NCBI GenBank assembly: GCA_039000515.1
Contig: JBCFYV010000895.1
Coordinates: 20,675-84,674 of the forward strand
DNA: 64,000 nt
Direction: 5' to 3'
DNA from: Timema cristinae
Taxonomy: Eukaryota; Arthropoda; Insecta; Phasmatodea; Timematidae
Position 1 is the stretch's first letter. The number at the start of each line of letters is the position of its first letter. The notes under the pieces were generated by a model. The model saw nothing but the letters and a program-made list of their open reading frames with translations, did no database searches and had not been told where the DNA came from. The position numbers and the translations under genes are program-made. Below are positions 24,680-36,383 of the stretch, in pieces.

Positions 24680-25000
24680 GTGACTCAAGTTGGCCCGCCA
24701 CATTGCCGAAAAAAAATTTTTTTTGTCTAATCGTTTGTGCTCTATTTATGCTCATATGTGCCCGAACATGAACATTTGTGCTGTGAAACTGGCCATTTTA
24801 GAAAATATTTAATGTGGTGGGCCAACTTGAGCTCAAGCTAGCCGCCACATATTGAAAAACACAACATAACCAAATTTATTTAAGTCAATCCATTGTGTTC
24901 CATTTGTGCTCATAGTGCCCGAAAATGAACATTTGTCCTTTAAAATTAGAAAATCTAGAGATTATTTAATGTGGCGGGCTAACTTGAACCTTCCCTATAT
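24680..25000. repeat. Tandem duplication, about 148-bp unit, two copies
   Basis: Both units carry GCCGCCACAT or CCCGCCACAT, then TGTGCTC, GCTCATA, GTGCCCGAA, AATGAACATTTGT, TTAGAAAAT and ATTTAATGTGG, ending in GGGCCAACTTGA or GGGCTAACTTGA. The copies are diverged. A third partial start (TTCAAGCTGGCC) appears near 25022. Confidence 0.75.
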
Positions 25001-25029
25001 CATAAACTGTAGAAAAATATAGTTCAAGC

Positions 25030-25076
25030 TGGCCTACTGAGCTAAAGGTCCCGGGTTCGATTCCGGGAATGTCCGA
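25030..25076 (+). repeat. tRNA-like 3' half
   Basis: CTGAGCTAAAGGTCCCGGGTTCGATTCCGGGAATG has a clean T-arm (CCCGG GTTCGATT CCGGG), but no acceptor or D-arm precedes it. It is a SINE or tRNA-pseudogene fragment, not a functional tRNA. Confidence 0.5.
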
Positions 25077-25609
25077 AAAACGTATCATTGGTTGACTGTG
25101 CTTTTTCCCTTTCACAATGATGAATTAACTGTCAGGGGGCTGGATGTTGTATTTGTTCTAGATTTAAGTTAGTTTGTCAGACTCTGAGGAAATAATCTAC
25201 ATTCTACGGTGTGTCTGTCACTAGTTTTATATCGAGTGTCACTCATTGAGCGTGAACTGGGAAAGAGGGAAGGGTTTGATAGGGTGGGGTATTACCAAAT
25301 TTTTCTCCCCCCATCGAAATGTGCCTCCCTCCATTTTGTTAAACTTCCCTCTGATAAAATTGAATTTGAAGCTGAAAATGGTTTGAATCAAACTTCAAAA
25401 AGATTATATAACAATCTATTATTATTTCTAAATGCTTAAGGAACACCCCAAATAGCTTTTAGTGGCATTCCATTTTCAAATATTTTCCACTGGCTTGGAG
25501 TCAAGCACCTAAAAACTCCTTAAAAATAGTGTTTTTACAAACTAACTCGCCCAACACTAATAAAGCTTCGCCGATACTCTTGATAGTATCACAATAGGTT
25601 TTTTTCATT

Positions 25610-25765
25610 GTGACTTACTACCCGTTTGAGTTGTACACATACATCAATTTACCTAATGAACCAGGAATGAGGAATGTTACATTTTAGATTGAATGTACCT
25701 ACATTTGCGTATATTGAGAGTGAGGTACCATTTTAGGGAAAAATACCCTTGTTACACCCGGCTGG
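25610..25765 (-). mobile_element. Degenerate SINE tail, antisense
   Basis: TTACTACCCGTTTGAGTTGTACACATAC matches the reverse of the shared tail with substitutions. The (TTA)n run is lost, so this is an old copy. Confidence 0.45.
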
Positions 25766-26559
25766 GATTTGAACTTCAATCTTAGAGGACAACTTTATTT
25801 CCAACTGAGGGGGGCGGGTGGGGGATATAGGTGGAGGACACACATATTATCTCCAACTTTGAGGGGGGCATATATTATTACCAACTTATATAACACAAAT
25901 GTAGATGAATCTAATATTACCCTTTAAATATATAGTTTGACACACTCAGTTGAACATTAATATAAATTCAAGATTTTCACTATACTACAAATTGGTTTAT
26001 GAATAGGCCTACTTACATGAGGGTTATTAAAATTTATATTTAAAAGTTAACACATAATTTAAGTGAACATTTACGTCACCAAATACCTTAATGCTTTCAT
26101 TAACTTGCGTACTATATACATTTGTTCATGTACTACAATAAACTATGTTCTTGTAAAAAAATATATTCATGTGTGTCATACAGCCCCGTGATTTATTAAA
26201 TTTAGTAATAATGTTTCTAAAGTATGTTTTAAGATGGCACGGATAACATAAAACTATATCCACCTTGCATGGGGAGATTTTTTCTTACAGACTACTGTCC
26301 ACATTAATGAAGCAAGATCAATTTGTTTAATAAGGTTTTTAAAATGCATATGTGAAATCTTGCAGTTAAGTAAACTATTTAAACAAATCATTAAATTCAC
26401 TATAGAAGGGGACTTTTCCATAAAGTAAAACTATTGGGGGTGACATGTTTACATGCCATGAAACAACTTACTATTTGTTTCGTAAATCTAATAAATCTAA
26501 CAATGCCTAGATTCACGGGTGATATATTTTCCCCTTGGATAACATTTTCGGAGACATCA
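25766..26559. other. AT-rich stretch, nothing recognised
   Basis: No motif-bearing frame on either strand. A diverged pair of GAGGGGGGC-containing segments occurs near 25805 and 25860. Confidence 0.5.
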
Positions 26560-26815
26560 CAAATAAGGGCGATTTTAATTTGCTTTTTTAAGGAAATTAC
26601 AGCAGTTAGGACTGAAGGTCTTGTTCATATTCATCAGGTGAAAAAAATGTTCTGAGCAAATAAAATATGAATCATGACTCCATTTTCCATCTCGTTCAGA
26701 AGGGAATACATCTTCATCTGACATCAGAATCTTTAGGGAAGTCATGGTGTATAACACCATATCTCTTAGATTACTTTTATTGCATACGGCAACGATACAA
26801 CGCTTACCCGGCATT
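26560..26815 (-). pseudogene. THAP zinc-finger domain remnant
   Basis: Starting at 26814 on the minus strand the protein begins MPGKRCIVAVC and later contains ERDGKWSHD and CSEHF. That is the C-x(2-4)-C ... C-x2-H arrangement of THAP DNA-binding domains (P-element transposase family). An alternative frame supplies HHDFPKDSDVR, the H-x-FP-x-x-x-x-x-R segment, so one or two indels separate the halves. No transposase catalytic region follows. Likely a dead P-like transposon or a THAP gene fragment. Confidence 0.5.
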
Positions 26816-26952
26816 TTCTTAGTATCGGTATGACACTTTTAGTAGCCCTTCACGCATAAATAATAAGAAAGCTTACAATAAACATACAAACATTTACTAT
26901 TCACATTGACTTTGGAAGCATACTTGACATAAATAAGAAGTTAGTAACGAGC

Positions 26953-27210
26953 GCACCCGCCTCGGTGGCGTAGATAGCTAACGCGCTAGTCGTGTTGAGA
27001 TCTACTGCTGAGGACAGGGAGATCGAGGTTTGAATCTAGGTCGGGTGAACTGGGGGGAGGTTTCCTCAATGGTTTTCCACTCTCCCTCCACGCAAATGCG
27101 GGTTCACTTCCACTAATTCAACCTTCCCAATTCCTAATCCATTAGCGTAATTAGTACTTAGGCGTATAACCCGAACGGGTAGTAAGACGTGGTGCTGAAT
27201 AATAATTTAA
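26953..27210 (+). mobile_element. tRNA-derived SINE-B copy
   Basis: The head CCCGCCTCGGTGGCGTAGAT and the B-box-like GATCGAGGTTTGAATCTAGG are followed by CTCTCCCTCCACGCAAATGC and AATTCAACCTTCCCAATTCC, then by the shared tail CGTATAACCCGAACGGGTAG. It is about 90% like the copy at 62757. Target duplication is unclear. Confidence 0.8.
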
Positions 27211-28333
27211 AATAAGTGCTGCACTACACAGTCACATGATCTGAACAGAAGCAAGCTTGGCTAGTTCACGATCAGACGTTACAGCAGCTCTGCGTGTTAG
27301 GGTAGAGCTGAATGCTGGCCGGTAAAGTGAACGAGCCTTCCCTACAACTCTATTAGCCTTAGTATAAGGAAGGACCCGTCAAGATGACCAAACAAACCTT
27401 AAAATTTGAAATTTCTCAGTGAGTTGAGTAATTGCAGGAGGAAGGGGAGCTTGGAGGTCAACATTTTCAAAAACTAATATATTTAATTACTTCTCTGTAT
27501 TGTAAAGAATTTAAATTTATTAATTAGGTACGGGAAACAATACAAATAGACATTTACATAATAATAATAATAATTATTATTATTATTATTTAATATTGCA
27601 TTCTGAGAAATAGTGGTGATGGAGTATAATAGAGAAAAAAAACTTTTTGAGATTAGGAAAAAAATAAAATTTTGACAGATAAATAAAGATAAATCAAATC
27701 CCAGATAGCCAAAATAACATTAGACTATAAATTTCTCAAAGTGGGTTGGGGAATAAGGGGTCCAAAATCTACAAAATTAATAGAAACTACTACATCTCAG
27801 TGCAGTGTCGTTAAAATTGAATTTTGGCATGCCCGTAAATGCACCACTCCAAATAACTAATAAGTCTGAGCATTTTAAAATGTAACTACATGAAATCAAG
27901 GGAGGGGCGGGGGAGTTATAAAAAAACCTTTTATCTATAGTTTAAAATCGAAATTTGGCTGGCAGGTAGAAGAACAACTATAGATAAAGAAAGTATTCTT
28001 AAAACTATGTGTTTAAATGGATGTTAGAGAAATTATGATTGGGGAGGAGAAGGGAAAATTTTCAAAAACCAATAGAAACAATTACTAACAGAACAATTTA
28101 TTTGATAAGCTGAGGTGCTTAGTACTAGAGTGATTCTTTCAAATTAATTCATGTTTAGTTAGTAAATTTAAACTATTTCTTTTGGTGTTCATTTCAACAA
28201 TGTCTCTGCGTAAGCAAGCAAATATTGATGCAAAGACTGCAAGATTTTACTTCTTATAGGTAGTAGTTAATTTGTGGCTTCATCAACATACAAAGTTTTC
28301 GCCTCATACGTGTCTGAAATTGTATTTTTGGTA
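27211..28333. other. AT-rich stretch
   Basis: No gene is seen. A palindromic run of (AAT)n joined to (ATT)n lies at about 27560-27590. Confidence 0.5.
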
Positions 28334-28341
28334 GTTTAGAT

Positions 28342-28674
28342 CAGGGTTTCTCAAACTGCGAGGCGCGAAGGGATTTCAGATGAGGTGTGAACCAATTTCT
28401 CACTTCTTTCGACTTGCCTAAATTTTGATTGACTAAAAAATTAATATTCTGTTTGGCCTATGAAGCAATAAAATTAATTAATATCTTACAAAACCTTACT
28501 ATTTTTATAAACTTCTACAAAGCTCCTATCAGAAAATAATTAAATCAATTAAATAATAAATGTCTCATTTTTGTATTTTAACGTAAAAAAGTTATTTTAT
28601 TCTAAGAATAAGAGTCTTAACAATTAATTTTATGTTCATATAAGGCTCAAGAGTATAGAGTTTGAGAAAACCTA
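28342..28674. mobile_element. hAT-type MITE with 8-bp target duplication
   Basis: The left end CAGGGTTTCTCAAACT and the right end (reverse complement TAGGTTTTCTCAAACT) form terminal inverted repeats of the C/TAGGG-TTCTCAAA type seen in hAT non-autonomous elements. GTTTAGAT occurs immediately before (28334-28341) and after (28675-28682), an exact 8-bp duplication as expected for hAT. The 333-bp interior is AT-rich and non-coding. Confidence 0.85.
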
Positions 28675-28976
28675 GTTTAGATGACTTGCTAAAAATAAGA
28701 TAATTTACCCACTAAAATGTGAGCGAAGCCGTGGGCAAACTCGAGTAAGTTAATATGATTATTAAAAAATGAATGATTGATTAATTCATTTAGCAAAATT
28801 AATAAACAAATATACTTAGAAAGACTGATAAAATATACTTTGGCACTTAAAAAAAATATATTCAAAATTCCAAATAAAAAAAAATTAAAATGGTGTGACC
28901 ACATGTATGTGCTAATTAATAAAAAACGGTACGGGTACAAAACTTTTTATTTCTGGTACAAAACGGTAAAAAATTA

Positions 28977-29128
28977 TTATTATTAGCACCACGTCTTACT
29001 ACCCGTTCGGGTTATGCACTTACGCTAATGTGTAATGGTAGGGTGATTGTGAGATGAAATGAAGGACCTACAGTTTAACGTGGAATCCGAACCACGGTGG
29101 TGGCCTGGCACTCCCCACATTAACAAGA
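28977..29128 (-). mobile_element. SINE-A fragment, antisense
   Basis: The (ATT)n run, then AGCACCACGTCTTACTACCC, GGTAGGGTGATTGTGAGATG and TAACGTGGAATCCGAACCAC are the reverse complement of the SINE-A tail and body. The head is missing. Confidence 0.8.
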
Positions 29129-29397
29129 TGGCTTGTCAAAAATTAGTACAAAACCTTGGCAATGTAAAAGTTCAACATAGAAAAGTGGTACTACAGGTTA
29201 ATGGACGTGCTGCTATACCTTGGGAAGTAGTAAATTGAGAAAAGACTTATATATTTTGAAACGGTAGTACCGGTATATACTATTTTACTAAACACTACAC
29301 ACCTCGCCATCTATTAGCATCACTACAAATCTTAACGAATGTTTCCGGAGACAGCAAAACATATTTTAATAAATGGTCTAAAAATTAACTTTACAAA

Positions 29398-29545
29398 AGT
29401 CGTTTGGCCTAAAAGGCATTTGGCCTAAAAGGCGTTTGGCCTAAAGTCATTTGGCCTAAAGGCATTTGGCCTAAAAGGCATTTGGCCTAAAGGCGTTTAG
29501 CCTACACTTTAGGCCAAATGCCTTTTAGGCCAAATGACGTGTACC
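29398..29545. repeat. GGCCTAAA minisatellite array (right) with an inversion
   Basis: About seven plus-orientation units (GGCATTTGGCCTAAAA) run to about 29500. The orientation then flips (TTTAGGCCAAATGCC, then TTTTAGGCCAAATGACG), giving a head-to-head junction around TAGCCTACACTTTAGGCC. It ends at a GC-rich stretch (CCCGGCGCGGCCGG). Confidence 0.9.
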
Positions 29546-30024
29546 CGGCGCGGCCGGTGCAAGTGTGGAGGAAAGATACGAGGGCTGACTGAACAGTGAG
29601 GCACATCAAACTGAATGTGATTTTATTATTTGAAAGAACCAATCTCAACAGTATTAGACAGCTACCCTAGATACGGTGCAAAAAGATATTTTCCAACATA
29701 TTTTATTATCAGCTTGCTTCCAACGGTGAGAAAATTAGAAGACGATGGCTAATGTATTCCAGTATAAGAGAAGTATATACGGTTTTTGCTGCAAGGTATT
29801 TAACACGGCAATCACCAGAACTACATTATCTGATGAAAATGGAAACTGTGATTGGAGGCACATCAGAAAAAATCTTTCCCAACATGAGACATCCTCTACT
29901 CACTTAAAGTGCTACGAAAAATGAGTTGAACCAGAAAGGAGGTTTAACACTGGCAAGGTAATTTGGTGACGAAAATCAAAGATTAAATTGGTCAGGAAAA
30001 AGAGTGACGGAAAAATGTCCTCAT

Positions 30025-30268
30025 GAGAGATCTTGCCATCACACAGTTCCTTGCCCAATACAACATGGCTTCTTGAGGAACTCACGAGAGATCTTGCCAT
30101 CTTACCACCTTGCCCAACACAACATGGCTTCTCATAAAACTTACGAGACATCTTGCCATCACACAGTTCCTTGCCCAACACAACATGGCTTCTCAAGGAG
30201 CTCACAAGACATCTTGCCATCTTGCCACCTTGCCCAACATAGCTTGGCTTCTCAAGTAACTTTCGAGA
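30025..30268 (+). repeat. Minisatellite of alternating 61- and 59-bp units
   Basis: Units start at 30025, 30086, 30145 and 30206, with a fifth cut short at 30265. Each has GAGA[G/C]ATCTTGCCATC, then a variable segment, TTGCCCAACACAACATGGCT and TCTCA. The variable segment alternates between ACACAGTTCC and TTACCACC/TTGCCACC, so the real period is a 120-bp dimer. A 124-codon open frame across it is a by-product. Confidence 0.85.
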
Positions 30269-30559
30269 CCCTCCACAGCAAAAACAATGGACATTTTCTC
30301 GAGCTCGTAGAGTTGATCGCAAAATTCTATCCGGTTATGAAGGAATATATTACCCAAATTCTGGGAAAGACAATCTGAGATGTGTAACATATTTTGGAAA
30401 GAACAATCAAAATGATATACATAGGGTTTAGTTTTTAAAATTACCATGCATAGTATTCTCCACCGTTTTTTCAGATGGAGGATGGGGAGGTGGGTGGTGC
30501 AAAATGTGAGTTTTGCACACACACAATTTTCTCCTTAGATCGGACCGGTTAAAGATTGA

Positions 30560-31600
30560 TACTAGAATATTGAACTAGACAGCAGTGATTTAGCAACATC
30601 CTGGGCACCCTTTTCAACGTACAAGTGGATCAGACTACCTTTTTGTGTATGCACAGCTAATGAAGAATGTCAAAGACGTCTTCTTGAGATCTTCAACGGC
30701 TTGAAGGAAATTTGAATTATGGCCACTATGCAATCCTATAAAATTAAAATTTAAATTAGATCAAGTTTCCTGCCTCGAACATGTTTTATCGCGGGAAGGA
30801 ATTAGACCAGACCCAGGGAAAGTAAGTGCGATAACACAAACCCCTCTACCAGAAAATGTGCAAGAATTGCTAAGTTTTTAGGTTTCGTGACATACTTAGC
30901 TAAATTTTTACCAAGGTTATCAGAGGTATGCGAACCACTACGTTGGCTGATAGCTAAAGACAATGAATTTAAGTGTACAACTGAACAGGAAAAGGTAGTT
31001 ACCCTACTAAAAATTTTACTTGGCTCAGCATCAATTCTCCGATTCTACGATCCAAATAAACCTGTTACGATACAGAGTGAAGCAAGTATAAAAGGACTAG
31101 GAGCAACAATACTACAAGTGGGAAAACCTGTAGATTTTGCTTTAAGAGCGTTAGCAAAAACAGTAATGAACTATGCTCGAATTGAAAAAAAAACACTAGG
31201 CATAGTGTTTGCTTGTGAGATATTTGGCAAATAAAATCTCATGATTGAATCTGACCATAAACCTTTGGAGACTATATTTAGAAAATCTTTGTTGACTGCT
31301 CCAAAAAGACTTCAACGGATGATGTTGTGTCTGCAACGGTACAACATCAATGTAACCTACAAACAGGGAAAAAACATGTTTGTCTCTGATATATTGACAC
31401 GAGCTTGTAATCCTGATTTAAAGCATACTACATGTTTGTCAGAAGAGATAGAGCGTATCCACATGTCTGAAAATATAAATGTGATGAATACAACATTGAT
31501 TAACATACAAGCTAGCACACAGAAAGACTAGGATCTACAAGAGTTATTTCACGATATCTTAGAAGGATGGCAATTTCGTGTATTTAAATAAAGATTGTAC
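30560..31600 (+). pseudogene. Ty3/gypsy-like pol fragment (RT end and RNase H)
   Basis: Segments in order: YKWIRLPFCV and CQRRLLEIFNGL (about 30620-30705) from the RT core; CLEHVLSREGIRPDPGKV and then FGFVTYLAKFLP-like sequence from the thumb; and QSEASIKGLGATIL, NYARIEKKTLGIVFACE and ESDHKPLETIF from RNase H (about 31070-31270). The first catalytic RNase H aspartate of the usual D-A-S motif reads as E. Stops near 30882 and 31234 plus earlier frameshifts break it. No LTRs, integrase or protease are adjacent. The superfamily assignment rests on the RT-RNase H junction style. Confidence 0.65.
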
Positions 31601-31854
31601 TTAAAGTTTAAAAAAAATTATTCACAAACATAAACTAATGTCCTGATACTGATATACTTCAGACATGTTTTTAAATGAGTAAACGCTGACACCATGCTAT
31701 TTATACTGTTTAATTTCAATCAATGTATCGACATTTGGGCCTACCTCGCATATTGGCGGCATTGTGATCACCAACTGACTTCACTTTTAACGTTTACAAG
31801 CCATGATGTCATTAATGTTATGACCTCACTAACAATCCGCCTACAGTTTGGGAG

Positions 31855-32345
31855 TACCTTTAAGTGATAGTTTGCCTGTATCGTTTATTTAGTTTAAGTA
31901 ACAAAATTGGGCCTATAACACTTTCTTGCAAATATAGCATCGTCTTAACAAGTCTAAGGTCACTCTTGAATTCATTGTTAAATAATTTTTTTAAGCACTT
32001 GTGTGTTAATCCTCTTATTCCCATACAGTAAAATAAGATTTTCTTAAATATTTCATGATCTACGGTTTCAAAAGCTTTGCATAAATTAACAAATAAAGCT
32101 GCCACATACTTACTTCTTTCAAATGAGGTTTATAGTTAGTTAGCGATATGGTTGCATTTGTAGTGTCCGAGGAGGGACAGAATCCGTATTGATATCCACA
32201 CATTGAGAATTTGGTTTCAAGGTAGTTCAGTAGCCTCTTTTTGTTGTTGATCTAATCAAATATTTTACTGAGGACACTAATTGATGACGAAGAAAGGTAT
32301 AAATATATACTGCACATGAAAATTAAACCTCCTTCATATAGCTTG
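31855..32345 (-). pseudogene. LINE reverse transcriptase fragment
   Basis: The minus strand gives RLLNYLETKFSMCGYQYGF and SSDTTNATISLTNY, then VAALFVNLCKAFETVDHEI, IRGLTHKCLKKLF and IGPILLL. These are RT blocks preceding and including the D-x-x-KAFDTVDH palm motif and the start of the GVPQGS-x-LGP block. Frames shift twice. It appears to belong to the CR1/Jockey-like group and is unrelated to J1 and J2. Confidence 0.65.
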
Positions 32346-34292
32346 AAGAGTAATCCAGGGTTTTAAATTTGATTGAGGAAGGACTCTCGGACCAATCTCA
32401 GTTGATTCCCCCCACTTCCAAATATCTTCCGGAACCCCTGGACTTACACAGCTATTATTATTTTTAAAACCTAAATGTACTACTGCCATGGAATAAGAAA
32501 TAAATAGAGACACTATTGAAGTCATAATTGAGTAGGAATACAACATAGTAATGTTCATGCATAATAAACAGTGCTGAGACGTGAAAATCTCAACAATGGG
32601 CTCGCAGTATGTTTTTTAATTTATTTTTATTATAGAGAAATATTAATATCAAATCCAGAAAAATATTTTAGCATGACTTAGTAAAAACATATTAAAAAGT
32701 TTAACGATATTATTTAAAATAAGGCACTTACACATAAGTGCTCAAAAATTTCATAACTATCCCAAAAAAACCATCATGTAGTTGCGACATTTTATCTTTC
32801 CTTGCTATTTACTGGTCTCTGGTAAATAAACAAATGTCAATAATGGGCTCGAAAATTCCAGGAAAAATTTGACAATGGGCTTGCGTGAGACCACTATAGC
32901 TCACCAACATTTATGGGGTTTAAATCGTTTTAAAATAAAGGCAAATACGCTGGGAATAGATGGGTGTAGGGTGGGGCATTTGGATATTCTTGTGACGTCA
33001 CCAAAGCAAGTTTCAAGCTCGGAGCATAGTAGTCTCTGCATGAGGAAGCAGGAGAATCGCTTTTTTGGGAGACAAACTGGCCTTATTCGATATTTCGTAG
33101 GCAGCATTGAGACTAGTATGATCTGGATACTACTTTTGATATAATTTCAACACCTTTTCATCCCAATATAGGGAGAGTTCCTAAAAATAATATTCTGAGG
33201 CTTTGTTACAAATAAACAATATAATTTTTATTTTATTTTAAAAATAAGTAGATCGATCAATATTACGAACTTAAAAGCTAGTATCAGCACTTGTTTACCA
33301 ACCGCCCGTTATTTATTTTTTTCCTAAACATATAATTCTAGTAACAAAACGTATTATCCTGCTGGTCAAAATAATTCCCATTTTGGGTCCGTGTACTATC
33401 TATCGCTTTAGGCTAAAGGGCTGGCAACACCAATGTAAAGATAATAAATAGGTCATGCCATTTGGAAGAATTTTATTATATCATTGCTTACGTCAGCCAC
33501 GAAACTACGTCACCCAGTACACAGCAGTTAGTAGTATGTCGTGCGGTTCATGTGTTTCGGATGGTCCTTTAATTTATCTTCATAATGATTTTTTATCTGT
33601 ATTCGCCTGGTAGTGGTTTTTTTCGTGTATAGTTAGTTACTTAATTATATTTACCACTCGAGTATCTGTTTTAATATGCTAATTTAAGATACATAATATA
33701 AATATTTTAAGTTAGTTAATGATTCAATAGTAGTAACTATAATACTAAATATATTTATGAATGTTAACTATATGTAATTGTATTGTTCTTATCAAGCTGT
33801 TTATTTTAATATAATAGTTTTTCTTGTATATAATTTAATATATAGAATACAAGTCATTGCTGAAATAATCAACGAGACTGCAAGGGTAATTAATATATAT
33901 CTTTTTACTCCTTTCATAATTATCCAGAAATTTTCCGTACATGGGAGCTAAAATGTAAAAGGAAAGATACAATTAATACAAATTTTGCTCGAATATTTTC
34001 CATTCATTTTGCCGATAGTGAATTTGATATTTGTGGTGCTAAATTGAAAGTTAACTAAAATGCCAAGAACTTAACAAATAGAATGTTACCAGTGTTAATA
34101 CGAGTTTAATTTATTCAGTTTTGTCATTTATTGGTGTGGTATTTTAAATATGTATTAATATGTTTAATGTTCCCAAACGTGATATTATAATTTCTAACAA
34201 TACTTATTTAAAAAGGACTTAATTTGTCTTCCATAAAGTTTTGTGAATGTTAAGACATGTTCTCCCGTGTCATTTTTAGTGATTCACTGAAG
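32346..34292. other. AT-rich stretch without recognised genes
   Basis: No coding signal is found. AATGGGCTCG or AATGGGCTTG recurs at about 32594, 32842 and 32875. Near 33487 and 33510 two ACGTCA motifs occur within a short GC-richer island, which could be a promoter, but no gene follows. Confidence 0.45.
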
Positions 34293-34297
34293 ATTAA

Positions 34298-34496
34298 TGT
34301 CAGAGTACACAAGTTTATAGAAAAAAGATATAACGGGTTTTAGAATTATCAGTACATGCTGTAACTAAGAACATGATTCAACTGTTACACAGGTTCATAT
34401 GCATGGACACAGATTAGATAAAAAAAACGAACAACACATCTAACGATGGTACCAACATAAACTAGAATATCCTACATAGAATTGCATATTTTAACA
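34298..34496 (-). repeat. copia 3' LTR
   Basis: On the plus strand it runs TGTCAGAGTACACAAG ... GAATTGCATATTTTAACA, with TG/CA ends. It matches 40295-40497 apart from a few substitutions and short indels (for example AGTACATG versus AGTAGCCTACATG). The internal side is followed by CTCCTCCTCAATT, the reverse complement of a GAGGAGGAG purine tract. Confidence 0.92.
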
Positions 34497-34511
34497 CTCC
34501 TCCTCAATTCA
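34497..34511 (-). other. copia polypurine tract
   Basis: Reverse complement TTGAGGAGGAG directly before the 3' LTR start. It is the expected site of plus-strand priming. Confidence 0.7.
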
Positions 34512-34574
34512 ACTACAACCACAAAAATTAGGCAAAAAGTCTTGCATGTACTCTTAAATACATGCAAATAGAAT

Positions 34575-34762
34575 CTAGTGAATCAGCATTTGATTAAACC
34601 AATATAATTACAAAAGTACTCAAACTTATTTTCAACCAAACTCTTTGTCAGAATGTCAGCACATTGTTCATTTGTTTCCAGATAAATCACATCAATAACA
34701 CCACTTAAATACAAATCACGAACAAAGTTGTATTTGACATCAATATGCTTTAGTCTTCGATG
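34575..34762 (-). pseudogene. copia RNase H C-terminal end
   Basis: The minus strand from about 34762 gives HRRLKHIDVKYNFVRDLY, then VIDVIYLETNEQCADILTKS and a stop after NYIGLIKC. This is the conserved K-H-I-D-x-x-x-H-F-V-R-D and A-D-I-x-T-K end of copia pol. It joins the RNase H main part at 36384 once the insertion is skipped: EKWEH meets HRRLKH at the shared histidine codon. Confidence 0.85.
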
Positions 34763-36379
34763 CGTAACGGGCTAAACTGCTTTAGCCCCGTTCAAAAGTA
34801 GCGAATGAAAAAGAACGTATATTCTGTTAGTGCCTGCATATTATCAAAAGTAACAATAACAAACTAATGTTAAATGCCTCGCCCATAATATATGTCTCTG
34901 TTTACATACCTATTGCGCCGAGTCAACCTCAGAGTTCGGTGCCCCAGCTATTAACACAACAAGAAAGAAAGCGAGGAGAGCTCCGCTTTCGACCACGATT
35001 TCAAACCGACTGACTGCTTCATGGCGGACTACGACAAGCGTGCTTCGACCGTCTAGAAGCTTCGGGAAGATCCCCCTTAGCCTCCTAGAAGCTCCAGGAA
35101 GATCTCCCTTCCCTTCCTACGCACCAATTCACCACGTGGGCTCTGCCAACTATATATTCGCCTGCTTGCTTGAAGAATGGCAGAACACGTCAGGAGACGA
35201 TTGGGAAACCTCCACCACGCTAACAGGCCACGCGTTTACATCTGGTCTACGTAATCTACATAATCTACATCGGACCTGCGGTCAAGGGAAATGGGTCCCT
35301 TGGACAGAAGGAAGTCGCAGGGCCAACCTAATTCAAGGGCTTGATCTCTCGAGTAAACTCCAAGTTTAAAACTCAACTGTTAGGTTTAGTCTATGTCCTC
35401 GCAGGATAGTTAGTATAATTAATCATTAGAGATAGAGATGAGGAATATTACGTGTCTATTCTGAGACGCGGTTATGATATCATTGTATGACTAGTTATAT
35501 AGGATAGGCTGAGAGTAGATCTCCCTTATTAGGAAAGCAAGGTACTTATACACTTGCGGTGTAGCGCGCCTCTCGCGCCCTAGAGACTGGTCATTAATGG
35601 CCAGGCTCACGTTGGGATGTTAATCCCACGGCACGTACTATGTGACCATAGGTGCCTTATTGTGGTAGCTTGCCAGGGCAGGCGATAGTTCTTGTTATAT
35701 GGAGGCCGCAGATTCAGGCCTAATTGGGTTTACAAGTCATGGCCTATATTTGAGTTGGGTAGTCAACCAATGGGTCGCATGTTCTATCCATGATTGGCCG
35801 TGGTTGATTCTTAGATTTAATTTTGTAACTCTCTTTAAGAGTACACTGGATGTGAGCCGCCTTTGCCCCTCGGGCGTGGTTGCGGCAGTCATTAGTTTCT
35901 TATTTAAGTAAGGTTGTACTGGTCACCCTTCAGGTGCTCAACCAGTGGGATGCGTCCCTTCCAGGACTATCCCGTATGTGTTGTATATTCAAGTACGTTG
36001 TTTTTACCCTGTGTAAAGGTTGTAGCTGTTGTGCAGGGCTCTCTATTATAACAGAACTAGGACTTGCCTGATGTACGAGCTAATCTTGCCTACGCGGCCA
36101 ACTTACCTAGTTTATAGTATTGTTTATTACGTAGCTTTGAAGTCTGCGTTGTTATTTGGGCGTTTCTCGGCCCCAGTTGGCCTAGACTTAGGCAATGCTG
36201 CCACTTATCATAGTAAGTTATATATGACAAAGTACTTGCTGAGATTAAGTGCTATATGTTTATATGTCCTTTGGTCTTGTATATTATATCATTAAATTGC
36301 ATTATCTCCAACCTTCTCTTGTTTTCATCATTTGTATTTGCTAAACTGTTTGTGCACCCCCCCGCCCCCCCTTGGTGCA
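34763..36379. mobile_element. Unidentified 1617-bp insertion inside copia RNase H
   Basis: The copia frame is interrupted between EKWEH and RRLKH. GATG stands at both edges (34759-34762 and 36380-36383), a probable 4-bp target duplication. The interior is GC-richer than the flanks, has no recognised protein and has only small open frames (one of 109 codons at 35040-35369). The right edge carries a C-run flanked by GTGCAC and GGTGCA. Size and target duplication would suit a solo LTR, but canonical TG...CA ends are not clear. Confidence 0.6.
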
Positions 36380-36383
36380 GATG

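Noticed and set aside
23321..29397. A single large transposon bounded by the GGCCTAAA arrays
   Set aside because: The interior is a mixture of independent SINEs, a MITE and a THAP fragment with their own boundaries, and no target duplication joins the outer ends.
34763..36379. Solo LTR
   Set aside because: Size and 4-bp duplication fit, but canonical TG and CA ends do not fall at the insertion edges.
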